Shown here: piece by piece, positions 31,422-38,681 of the stretch
Position numbering within the stretch: the stretch's first letter is position 1
Layout of the letters: every line of letters starts with the position of its first letter
Assembly (NCBI GenBank): GCA_050249695.1
Contig: JBFWQA010000001.1
Coordinates: forward strand, 1,116,001 to 1,180,000
Source: JACKJP01 sp050249695
GTDB taxonomy: Bacteria; Pseudomonadota; Alphaproteobacteria; Rhizobiales; Tepidamorphaceae
Reading direction: 5' to 3'
Length of the DNA: 64,000 bases
Translations under genes and position numbers: made by a program
The notes under the pieces: generated by a model
Told to the model about the DNA's origin: nothing
Databases searched by the model: none
The model's input: the letters and a program-made list of their open reading frames with translations, nothing else

Positions 31422-32783
31422 ATGAGAGACGCGATCGTCGGCGCCGCGTCCAACCCGCACGGTCAGCGGATATTCGCCGCCGTTCTCTGCGCCGCCGCAT
31501 TCGCATTCGCCGTCTCCGCGGTGGCGCAGCCGCTGTCGGACGGCTACTACCGCTACGAGACGTTCCGCACCCTGTTTGCCGGCGGGCCGGTCGCTTTCGT
31601 GAAATATTCCACCGTCCAGCCCCTGCTGGCCCGCCTGCTCGATCTGCCGTTGCGGGCCGCGTTTCCGGGCCTCGCCGAAAATGCCGTTCCGCGCTTTTTC
31701 GAACTCCTGCTGATCGTCGCCGCGATGATCGGCTGTCTGTTCGCCAGCCGCGACTGGCGGCGCCCGGCACTCGTCGCCGGTCTCGTGCCGCTGTCGATGC
31801 TCGTCCACTATCTGGGGCAGTTCTACGCCGAGATCACGACGGCGGCGCTGATGGCGCTGGGCTTTGCGCTTTTCCATCGCGCGCGGAGCCGCGCCGCCCT
31901 GCTGGTGGCCGCCTTTATCGGCGCGCTCGGGATCGCCAACACCTATGTGCTGATCGGACCGCTCTGCGCCACCGCGGCGCTGGCCGCCTTCCGGCTCTGG
32001 CGCGGACGGGAGGACAGCCCCCGGCTCCTCTGCTTCCTGCTGGCGGTGCTGGCGATGGCCGGCGCGGCGATCCTGGCCGACCTCCTGATCAAGGGCGAAC
32101 TGCTGGACAACCCCTATGCCAGCGCGCGCGAGACGGGGTTCCGGACCTTGCTCCCCTATTCCGGCCTGCCGGGCTTCAGCTATCCGGTCTTGCTGGGGTT
32201 GCTCGGCAGCATCTTTTCCTTCGGCAAGAGCATCTTTCTCTTCAACCCTTTCCTGATTTTCCTGTTCATATGCGACTACAGATACAAGCCCTACGCGCTC
32301 ACATTCCTTCTCGCGGCGCTCCTCATCTATAGCGGATGGTGGGCCTGGTATGGCGGCTACTCCTTCGGCACGCGGTTCTACATTTTCGCCATCATCCCCT
32401 CCCTCTTCGTGTTCGTCGACGCGCTGCAACGTCCGGGCGCGGGCGGGCGGCGCTGGCTGGAACCGGCGGCGCTGCTCGGGGCCATATGGGTTGCGATCTG
32501 CGGAAAATATTTCGGACTTGAGGGACTGGCGGCCGTCTGCCAGGCCGATCGCTATGCGCTGGAGGCGTTCTGCTGGTACGTGCCGGAGTTCACCCCGCTG
32601 ATCCATCCTCTGGTCGCGCACGGGTTGTTCGGCGCCCTGGGCCACGTTCATTGGGCCGACTGGATATATATCACGCTCGTCCTCGTGGCCTTCGGGTGGG
32701 TGCGGCTCCTGACGCCCACATCTCGCATGCAGCAAGTCGTCGCGCGATCACGCCCGCATTCGCGCAGCGCGCCGGCCCCATAA
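31422..32783 (+). CDS. Polytopic membrane protein, glycosyltransferase-like
   Basis: About 453 aa with 10 or more hydrophobic segments. The segment YSGWWAWYGGYSFGTRFYIF resembles the conserved W-x-G...G-x-R stretch of membrane glycosyltransferases of the GT-C class that use lipid-linked sugars, but no DxD-type acidic pair was verified. ATG at 31422 (MRDAIVGAASN) is preferred; the frame is open upstream but lacks family-like sequence. It is the last gene before the phage lysis genes. Function not assigned. Confidence 0.7.
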   Translation: MRDAIVGAASNPHGQRIFAAVLCAAAFAFAVSAVAQPLSDGYYRYETFRTLFAGGPVAFVKYSTVQPLLARLLDLPLRAAFPGLAENAVPRFFELLLIVAAMIGCLFASRDWRRPALVAGLVPLSMLVHYLGQFYAEITTAALMALGFALFHRARSRAALLVAAFIGALGIANTYVLIGPLCATAALAAFRLWRGREDSPRLLCFLLAVLAMAGAAILADLLIKGELLDNPYASARETGFRTLLPYSGLPGFSYPVLLGLLGSIFSFGKSIFLFNPFLIFLFICDYRYKPYALTFLLAALLIYSGWWAWYGGYSFGTRFYIFAIIPSLFVFVDALQRPGAGGRRWLEPAALLGAIWVAICGKYFGLEGLAAVCQADRYALEAFCWYVPEFTPLIHPLVAHGLFGALGHVHWADWIYITLVLVAFGWVRLLTPTSRMQQVVARSRPHSRSAPAP

Positions 32784-32901
32784 CCCGTCGTCGCCGGCTC
32801 GACACGGCAATCTGTGCCGCCTTCGCCTCGCCGGCAAGGGCGGCCGCGATTGAATCTTCTTGCGAGCCGGTCCCCGCACTGCGTTGACAGGATTCGCGAA
32901 A

Positions 32902-33114
32902 TCACGGTCCGAAGACGCGCGACAGATTGGCCGCGCCGGCCGCCGCCGCGCCGATGGCCGAGCCGAGCACGAACAGCAGCCACAGCGCGCCCCGGCGCTG
33001 CTGGAACGCGGCCGCGATCGGCTTCATTTCGGCCTTCAGTTCGCGCACCTGCTCGATCAGCGTCGTCATCTGCGTCTCCAGCACGGAGAGGCGTTCGATT
33101 TCCTTGTTGGTCAT
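32902..33114 (-). CDS. Small phage protein: coiled coil plus one membrane segment
   Basis: 70 aa: an N-terminal helix with heptad-like spacing (MTNKEIERLSVLETQMTTLI, then EQVRELKAEMK), then a hydrophobic segment LWLLFVLGSAIGAAAAGAA near the C-terminus. The layout recalls XhlA-like or other lysis-accessory proteins. The start overlaps the preceding stop as ATGA, so it is coupled to the lipoprotein-like gene. It ends the leftward phage gene series. Confidence 0.65.
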   Translation of the reverse strand: MTNKEIERLSVLETQMTTLIEQVRELKAEMKPIAAAFQQRRGALWLLFVLGSAIGAAAAGAANLSRVFGP

Positions 33115-33368
33115 TTCAGCTCCTGCACCGTCGCGCGGCCTCGGCCGCAATTGGCTTCCCACGCCGCGTTGTGCGCGCGCGCCTGGCGGATCGTCTCCGC
33201 CGTATCGTCCCTCGACCAGCCTATCGGCCGGAAGCTGCCGCAGGCGGCCTGAACCACCGCCGCGTCAATCGCGGCGGTAGCCGTCATCGTCCGGCACCCC
33301 GTCGCCGTCAGCATCGAGGGGAGCATCAAGAGCGGTGCGAGCCGCTTCGCGTGCGTTTTCAATGACAT
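33111..33368 (-). CDS. Phage o-spanin-like / conserved lysis-region protein
   Basis: 85 aa with a hydrophobic N-terminus ending LPSMLTATGC, a weak lipobox with Cys at about residue 25, then SFRPIGWSRDDTAETIRQARAHNAAWEANC, a motif often seen in phage lysis cassettes (PI.wS..DT..T......HN). Its start lies inside the 3' end of the upstream 77-aa gene in another frame (104-nt overlap), as in nested Rz/Rz1 spanin pairs. Outer-membrane spanin is the best guess. Confidence 0.6.
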   Translation of the reverse strand: MSLKTHAKRLAPLLMLPSMLTATGCRTMTATAAIDAAVVQAACGSFRPIGWSRDDTAETIRQARAHNAAWEANCGRGRATVQELK

Positions 33369-33498
33369 CTCGGGCCTTTCCCGTGGCGCGCATGGCGGCC
33401 GCCGCCTGCCCCTCGCCGATCAGCCGCCGCTGCGAAAGCGCGCGGCTGGCCGCGTCCAGCAGCTTCAGCAGGAGGAGGATGACGGCGAGCCAGTCCAT
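33265..33498 (-). CDS. Small phage membrane protein, i-spanin candidate
   Basis: 77 aa: a short hydrophobic N-terminus (MDWLAVILLLLKLLDAASRA) followed by a charged helix and a C-terminal acidic DADGDGVPDD motif resembling a Ca-binding loop. It sits between the holin and the lipoprotein-like gene and encloses the start of the latter in another frame. Position suggests an inner-membrane lysis partner; direct sequence support is limited. Confidence 0.5.
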   Translation of the reverse strand: MDWLAVILLLLKLLDAASRALSQRRLIGEGQAAAAMRATGKARDVIENAREAARTALDAPLDADGDGVPDDDGYRRD

Positions 33499-33513
33499 CG
33501 GCGCCTCCTTCGT

Positions 33514-33696
33514 TCACACGGTCGCCGGCGCGGCCCTGCGGTTCCAGAAGATCCACCAGGCGACATTGGCCAGCGACAGCACACCGCCGGTCAGCGTCAC
33601 GCTCATCTCTTCGGAAAGCAGGCCCTTGCTGATCAGCACGCCGGAGACGACCTGCATCACGATGCGGAGGAATTGCTGAAGCGTATCCCAGTTCAT
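33514..33696 (-). CDS. Putative phage holin (Pam3-gp28-like)
   Basis: 60 aa, MNWDTLQQFLRIVMQVVSGV then LISKGLLSEEMSVTLTGG, ending LANVAWWIFWNRR. Two hydrophobic stretches with a short link and a basic tail; the DTLQQ...RI.MQ...G.LI.KG pattern matches small holins of alphaproteobacterial phages. It is next to the endolysin on the same strand. It would permeabilise the inner membrane at lysis. Confidence 0.75.
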   Translation of the reverse strand: MNWDTLQQFLRIVMQVVSGVLISKGLLSEEMSVTLTGGVLSLANVAWWIFWNRRAAPATV

Positions 33697-33724
33697 GTTC
33701 GTTCCTTTCAGGGTTCGTTGCAGG

Positions 33725-33778
33725 AAAGGGCAGGCCTGCCCTTTCAGGAGTCTTTGGAGGAAGGGCAGGCCTGCCCTT
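33725..33778. repeat. Two GC-rich palindromes between endolysin and holin
   Basis: AAAGGGCAGGCCTGCCCTTT is a perfect 20-bp palindrome at 33725-33744, and an 18-bp version of the same sequence lies at 33761-33778. They sit between the endolysin stop and the holin start. They may act as RNA hairpins tuning holin expression, or be a small mobile palindromic repeat. Confidence 0.8.
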
Positions 33779-34474
33779 TCAGGCTTCGTTGGACGAGAGG
33801 GCGCCTTCGCCGCGCGCGAACATGCGCGCGCCGCCGCCCGCCAGCGCCGTGACCGGCCACCGGGCGCCCAGCAGGCGGGATTTCGAGATGCGGCAGATGG
33901 AAACGCGGTTGGCCTGGTTGCCGCCCAGCACGTGAAACGCCCGCGCGTCCTCGGCATGGTAGAAGCCGACATGCCCGCCCTGCCCCGTTCGCGCGCCGCG
34001 CCAGAACACCAGCACCGCGCCGCGCCCCGGCGACGAGGCGCGGCCGAAGCGCAGCCAGTTGCGCGCCAGATACGGGTTCGCCGGCAGCGGCTCTCCCGGC
34101 AGCGACAGCGCCAGGCACGTCTCCACGAAATCGCCGCACCAGGGCAGCTTCGCCGGATCGCCCAGCGTGCGCCCGTCGGATCTCAGGAAGGCGGCCAGCG
34201 CCAGCCGGTTCGCCTTCTCGTGCAGCCCCATCTTGGCTTGGGCGATATCGAGCCACGGGTGTGCATCGGGCGAAGGGGCGGAGGCGCCCCCGCCGGCCTC
34301 CAGCAGCGCCGCGAAGGTGAGCGGGCCGGCAAGCCCGTCGAGCGTCAGCCCGTGCGCGGCCTGAAAGGCCTTGATCGCCACGATGGTGCGCCGGCCGCGC
34401 ACGCCGTCGATCGGGCCCGGATCGAATCCGAGCGCCGCCAGCCGCGCCTGCACGGCGCGGGTGTCGTGTCTCAT
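33779..34474 (-). CDS. Phage endolysin: peptidoglycan-binding domain plus CHAP-type amidase/peptidase
   Basis: 231 aa. Residues about 1-60 are a PG_binding_1 repeat (RAVQARLAALGFDPGPIDGV...VAIKAFQAAHGLTLDG). The C-terminal domain has the TIGR02594/CHAP pattern: catalytic Cys in KLPWCGDFVETCLALS, His in GQGGHVGFYHAED, and HVLGGNQANRVSI. No signal peptide, so it needs the holin to reach the wall. The gene is followed by palindromic repeats and the holin. Confidence 0.9.
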   Translation of the reverse strand: MRHDTRAVQARLAALGFDPGPIDGVRGRRTIVAIKAFQAAHGLTLDGLAGPLTFAALLEAGGGASAPSPDAHPWLDIAQAKMGLHEKANRLALAAFLRSDGRTLGDPAKLPWCGDFVETCLALSLPGEPLPANPYLARNWLRFGRASSPGRGAVLVFWRGARTGQGGHVGFYHAEDARAFHVLGGNQANRVSICRISKSRLLGARWPVTALAGGGARMFARGEGALSSNEA

Positions 34475-34620
34475 GGGAGAATTTCCTTATGTGTGATGGA
34501 TGGCTTCGCCCCGCCGCCTTGTCAGCGGCGGCAAAAGCGGGATGCTGGGAGCATTGGCGATTCGCCTGAACGCGAGATCAATCGCCCACACTGGCGTCTG
34601 AAATTCGGCGAGACATCAAT

Positions 34621-36171
34621 ATGATTGCCAGAATCTATTCAATGACCTTGCTTGGCCTGGCAATCACTGTCGCAACGCCATTTTACTTTGTGACGACTGA
34701 TTCTGGTCTGACGTTTGCCCCTGCATTGGCGTTCGACAATCGCGTCACGCCAACGGGGTTCGGCATTCATATCGCACTGGTATTCGTGGCGCTGCTTCTA
34801 CCTGTCTCGGCGATCCGCGCATTTGCCGATCGTCTTTGGCTTCGCGGGCCAGCGACTTGGATTGCTCTTGCGCTGGTTGTTTGGTTCACGGTGGTAGGGG
34901 TGTACGGCGTCTATACGAGCGAGCGTCCCACGATTTCTTTCTTGCTATACGGACAAGCCGTATTGCCGCTCCTACTTTTCATCGCCGTAGCAAACACCCC
35001 TATCGAAGAAAACTGGCGGCTCCGCGTGATCTTCGCACTGCCTATTGCGAGCGCGGCAAGCATAATTCTTCTTGGCGCTGCGTTCCTGTGGCAGCTGTCA
35101 TTCAACACACCGGTTCGCTCGTGGCTATTTCTTCAGGAAGCCTTCTTTGGGGTTAAGAATATCCAACCTGCGGTATCGGCGGTGGCGCTGGCGGTGGTTC
35201 TGGCAGGACTTAGTTCCGTAAAAGCGCCGATATCACGCAGAGCCCTGTGGTTTCTCTTCGCTGTCCATGCCGCCTCACTCCTCATGATTTGGTCACGAAC
35301 CGGCTTGGTGCTCATCGGTGTCATGTTCGCGGTCTGGTGGGTTTGGACAGCGGCAGAAGCGGTCACATCCAGCAGAATGCGGAGTCTTGCGCCAACGCTG
35401 TTGGCAACAGGTCTTGTAATGGCCCTTTGCGGCATCGCCAACTTGACGTTCGCAGGCGTTTCACTACGCCCTGAACAACCCCAAGCCGGCGTTCGTCAGG
35501 AGGCCTCAGTGCCGCCCCCGAAACCTCAGGAGCAGCGTTCGCGTCCAGGCAATACAACAGACAGTACGCAAGGCGCGAGATCAACACAGCCACTGCCAAC
35601 GGCGCCCAGAAATACCGGTGGGCCTTCAAAAACCGTGGCCGAGACCACGGAGAGTGAAAACCTCGCCGGTACAGACAACCGGAGGTGGGCGTTACTCGTG
35701 GACGCGATGCAGAGAATTCGCGAAAGACCGATGGTGGGTTATGCGTTTCAGCCTTTGAATCCAGGTACAACTTTATTCGGCGTGCGAGTCAAAAGCCATA
35801 AGATATACCCTTCACACAACCAATATACCGGTATGGCGATTAGGGCAGGAATCCCCGCCTCAATTTTATTTGTGGCCTTATTGATAACTTTGACATTGGC
35901 TCTTAAAAAAGCACATCAAAGGACTTTCGAAGGCAGACTTGCGATTGGGGCATCTGCACTAATCATCGGACTCATTCCCGCACTGTTCTTTCAGGTTTAT
36001 TTTATTGTATCGCAAAGCGCAACGGTAATAATGCTCTTGTTTGCAATATTACTGACGCATGCGCCCATAACATCAGAAATATTACGGCCAAAACGAAAAT
36101 CAATTCACAAGATTTATAGCTCGGAATTGAATTCCAGCACTACGTCGCCTGACACTCCCGTCAATCCATAA
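34621..36171 (+). CDS. O-antigen ligase family membrane protein (prophage moron)
   Basis: 516 aa with about 10-12 hydrophobic segments. Wzy_C/O-antigen ligase landmarks are the LLMIWSRTGLVLIG stretch and the periplasmic HNQYTGMAIRAGIPAS motif containing the conserved His. Between the two membrane halves is a Pro/Gln/Thr-rich linker (about residues 285-350). It is on the strand opposite to all flanking phage genes, and its DNA is visibly more AT-rich with many A/T-ending codons, signs of separate acquisition. Its 3' end overlaps that of the tail-fibre-like gene by 58 nt. A role in changing the host O antigen after lysogeny is inferred. Confidence 0.82.
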   Translation: MIARIYSMTLLGLAITVATPFYFVTTDSGLTFAPALAFDNRVTPTGFGIHIALVFVALLLPVSAIRAFADRLWLRGPATWIALALVVWFTVVGVYGVYTSERPTISFLLYGQAVLPLLLFIAVANTPIEENWRLRVIFALPIASAASIILLGAAFLWQLSFNTPVRSWLFLQEAFFGVKNIQPAVSAVALAVVLAGLSSVKAPISRRALWFLFAVHAASLLMIWSRTGLVLIGVMFAVWWVWTAAEAVTSSRMRSLAPTLLATGLVMALCGIANLTFAGVSLRPEQPQAGVRQEASVPPPKPQEQRSRPGNTTDSTQGARSTQPLPTAPRNTGGPSKTVAETTESENLAGTDNRRWALLVDAMQRIRERPMVGYAFQPLNPGTTLFGVRVKSHKIYPSHNQYTGMAIRAGIPASILFVALLITLTLALKKAHQRTFEGRLAIGASALIIGLIPALFFQVYFIVSQSATVIMLLFAILLTHAPITSEILRPKRKSIHKIYSSELNSSTTSPDTPVNP

Positions 36172-37244
36172 ACGGACAAATTTGCAAGCGGCCCTCCCGT
36201 ATCCGACCAATTTATGCCTGCAACTTGAGAGCTGGCGAAACAGGTCATGGAGTCAAGATTTTCTGTTGCAACACCAAGCAACCCCGGTGTTCCAGCGATT
36301 CCGAAACTCGGCGCAATTCTCATCACCGTAGGAAATGGCAACGTACCGCTGCAGACGGATGTCGACCGCCCGCCCATAACCAACCCATATGCTCCCGTCG
36401 ATATCGTATAGGCGTAGTAGAAGCGGAAGCACCTCACCATCTCCCCCGCCACGTCCACATCGGGGAAGTCCGTCGCGCCGGTCAGGTCGCCCTCGCAGAG
36501 ATACCAGCGCAGGTCCAGCGTCTCGTTCTGCGCGCTCGCGCCTTCGGTCCAGATGAGAACGATGATATTGTTTGCGCCGGCGCCGATTGTCGCCGTCAGG
36601 TGGAAATCGGCCATGGTCGCCGCCGCCGGCGTCAGCGCCCCCACCTGGGTGATGGTCAGTCCGCTGGATTTGAAGAAACTGCCGGCCGCATAGGTGCCGC
36701 TGGTCCAGTCGTTCACCACATCGCTGGTCACGCTGTCGGCGGTGCCGGTCCATTCCAGAATGGCGAAGCGCAGCGGCGCGGCGGCCGAATGGCGCAGCTG
36801 CCCGCCCAGCGTCACCACCCGCCCCCGCAGCGCATAGGTCTCCGCCGCCTCGATGATCTGCGCATAGCCGAAGCGCTGCGCGCCGGCGTTCGCCTGCGTC
36901 AGCCGCATCATGTGGCCGATGCCGCCGGCCGGCGCGGTCAGCGTGGAAACGCTGATGTCCCCGCTCTGCGTCAGGGCATAGTGGCGGTCATGGGCGTATT
37001 CGTCGTCCGAGATCCCGGTCGATGCCGCACGCTGGTTGATCCGCCCGTCACCGTTGATCAGCCAGTTCTTCCGCCCGTTCGCGCGGGCGCTGAAGGCCTT
37101 CATGTCGGCCATGATCCGCTGCAGCGCCTGGCGCTGGATGTCATGCCCCTGCGGCGAGAGGTTGCCCTTGCCGATCTCGATCGGCGGCGTGCCGGGCACG
37201 GTGGTGTTTTCCACCTCTGTGGCGCTGTAGTCGGAAATGCCCAT
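36114..37244 (-). CDS. Phage tail-fibre-like / carbohydrate-binding virion protein
   Basis: 376 aa. The N-terminus (MGISDYSATEVENTTVPGTP...) has a short virion-attachment-type segment, then KNWLINGDGRINQRAASTG, a motif typical of phage tail or receptor-binding proteins, followed by beta-rich sequence ending VSGDVVLEFNSEL. No enzyme motif is seen. It is downstream of the toxin array and upstream of the endolysin on the phage strand. Its last 19 codons overlap the opposite-strand O-antigen ligase gene. Confidence 0.72.
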   Translation of the reverse strand: MGISDYSATEVENTTVPGTPPIEIGKGNLSPQGHDIQRQALQRIMADMKAFSARANGRKNWLINGDGRINQRAASTGISDDEYAHDRHYALTQSGDISVSTLTAPAGGIGHMMRLTQANAGAQRFGYAQIIEAAETYALRGRVVTLGGQLRHSAAAPLRFAILEWTGTADSVTSDVVNDWTSGTYAAGSFFKSSGLTITQVGALTPAAATMADFHLTATIGAGANNIIVLIWTEGASAQNETLDLRWYLCEGDLTGATDFPDVDVAGEMVRCFRFYYAYTISTGAYGLVMGGRSTSVCSGTLPFPTVMRIAPSFGIAGTPGLLGVATENLDSMTCFASSQVAGINWSDTGGPLANLSVYGLTGVSGDVVLEFNSEL

Positions 37245-37294
37245 TTGGGTGTCGCTCCTTCGCGAAATGAGAAAGGCCGCGCGGCGGCGGATAG

Positions 37295-37352
37295 AAAAAG
37301 CCCGCCGAAGCGGGCCTGGGATGGAAAATGAAAACGCCGCCCAAAGGCGGCG
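37295..37352 (-). terminator. Tandem terminators after the third immunity gene
   Basis: Two intrinsic terminators read on the minus strand: stem CGCCGCC/GGCGGCG with loop (37335-37352) followed by TTTT, and GCCCGCTTCGGCGGGC followed by TTTTT (37315-37295). The same pair in nearly the same sequence lies at 40130-40182 and a relative at 42074-42098. Confidence 0.85.
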
Positions 37353-37405
37353 GATGGACTAGAACAGGGGAAGCCTGTCAGGCGGCATGGGCGCTGTGCT
37401 CGTGT

Positions 37406-37888
37406 TCACGCCCCGCCCTTCGCGGCGGCCTCTGCGGCCTTTTCCTTGTCGAGCCACGCGCAGACGCGCGGCTTGCCGATTTTCTTGCCGGCAAGTTTTT
37501 CAAATTGAGTCTTCGCTTCCTTGCCTGTCGCGATGTATTCAACTTCGACGGTGGTCGGACGCCGATCGCCTTTCCAGAACGCGTCATAGGCGGCAAGGAG
37601 ACTCCGCACCTGCTCGGCTGTCATCAGCACCTGCATTTCCTCCAACCGGTCGGTTTCGCTACGCACGAAAACGTAATCTTCGAATTGGTAGATGCCGGTG
37701 TTATTACCCATGCCGTGGTATGCAAAGGGAAGCTTTTTGTGGGCATGTCTCTCTATATCTTCGTGGGGATATTCCAAGCCCGGGTTGTCGCTGCCAAGCC
37801 ACGAGGCAAGAATGCTTGCACCACGGCCATCAGAGGAAAAAACCCTCCGTTGCTCTTGATCGAATTCAAAGCTCAACGATTCATTCAT
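37406..37888 (-). CDS. Immunity-like protein 3 of the EndoU array
   Basis: 160 aa, acidic, soluble. The core GASILASWLGSDNPGLEYP, GMGNNTGIYQFEDYVFVRSE, LMTAEQVRSLLAAYDAFWKGDRRPTTVEVEYIATGKEAKTQFEKL is shared with the proteins at 38242 and 40239. Each sits directly after an EndoU-like toxin 3' end, so cognate immunity is the natural reading, though no experiment or named family supports it here. It follows a toxin stub and ends at paired terminators. Confidence 0.75.
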   Translation of the reverse strand: MNESLSFEFDQEQRRVFSSDGRGASILASWLGSDNPGLEYPHEDIERHAHKKLPFAYHGMGNNTGIYQFEDYVFVRSETDRLEEMQVLMTAEQVRSLLAAYDAFWKGDRRPTTVEVEYIATGKEAKTQFEKLAGKKIGKPRVCAWLDKEKAAEAAAKGGA

Positions 37889-37909
37889 AAGAACACCTCA
37901 TCTGTTTGG

Positions 37910-38116
37910 CTATAGCAGCGGATAGAATGAATTGATTTCGCCGTTGGGCTCTCTGGTAAATTCAATCTCAACCCCGCTCGGCGAAACACCTTTCCATTTT
38001 TTCTCTCCTGTGCGTGTGGCTTTCTCGAATGCCTTGCGAGCCTCGTGCATCACCCTCTGGCGCGACCAGCTTGTCGGAAATACCGTGCTCCTGCCCGGCG
38101 CTGCCCGCATCGCCAA
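37910..38116 (-). pseudogene. EndoU-like toxin stub (3' end only)
   Basis: 68 codons beginning MAMRAAPGRSTVFPTSW and running into SRQRVMHEARKAFEKATRTG, ending NGEINSFYPLL. This is the C-terminal half of the EndoU-like domain of the two larger modules (FPxSWSxxRVMxEAR..., SPSGVxIEF..., FYPLL). The upstream 125 nt carry related sequence in other frames but no open toxin gene. Interpreted as a decayed or displaced module kept with its immunity gene. Confidence 0.7.
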
Positions 38117-38241
38117 AATTGGGTATGTGCCGCTTGCTCATCGCATTTGCTGCGAAATTGCGACTCGGGTTGAAGCGCCTCGGGCGGAAGCAATCGTCAA
38201 CGCTGGCGACAGAGACAGCCATTCGTCGCAGGATTAGCGTC

Positions 38242-38676
38242 CTAAATGCCCTTCGGAGGACCTATTTCTGCGCTCGCTAGCTCTTCGAATTTCTGTCGTG
38301 CTTCCTTACCGGCGGCGATGAACTCGACCTCGAAAGTGTCGTCGTCAACATCACTTGCGCAAAGGGCATCGAATGCCTTTATCAGCGATACGGCCTGATC
38401 CACAGTCAATAGCACTTGATGATATTCACTGTCGCTATATTCGACGCGGAGGAAAACATAGAGACCATATTGGTAGATGCCGAACGCGTTGCCGACACCG
38501 CAGTAGATGATTGAGTCAGTTTTTCCAGCATGTCGCAAAATATCCTTGGCTGTATATAGACCCGGCGACTCGTCCACGAGCCATGTTGCCAAAACGCGCG
38601 ACCCGTAATTGCTGCCAGCATACTCGAAATCGTCGTCGTCTTTACCATTCCATTTTGCTTCTATTATTCCCTTCAT
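38242..38676 (-). CDS. Immunity-like protein 2 of the EndoU array
   Basis: 144 aa, paralogous to the genes at 37406 and 40239: GSRVLATWLVDESPGLYTAKDI, GVGNAFGIYQYGLYVFLRVE, LLTVDQAVSLIKAFDAL, EVEFIAAGKEARQKFEELASAEIGPP. It starts 5 nt after the end of the second toxin frame. DNA here is less GC-rich than the surrounding phage genes. It has diverged more than the other two, which suggests a different toxin specificity. Confidence 0.75.
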   Translation of the reverse strand: MKGIIEAKWNGKDDDDFEYAGSNYGSRVLATWLVDESPGLYTAKDILRHAGKTDSIIYCGVGNAFGIYQYGLYVFLRVEYSDSEYHQVLLTVDQAVSLIKAFDALCASDVDDDTFEVEFIAAGKEARQKFEELASAEIGPPKGI

Positions 38677-38681
38677 ATATA

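Noticed and set aside
31146..32735. 529-codon minus-strand frame over the polytopic membrane protein gene
   Set aside because: Composition is low-complexity charged sequence; the plus-strand frame has clear hydrophobic segments.
32784..33110. Prophage left attachment site
   Set aside because: No tRNA, integrase or matching repeat could be identified; the other end is outside the window.
33514..33972. 152-codon frame extending the holin upstream
   Set aside because: The extension translates the palindromic repeats and the endolysin in the wrong phase; the 60-aa form matches small holins.
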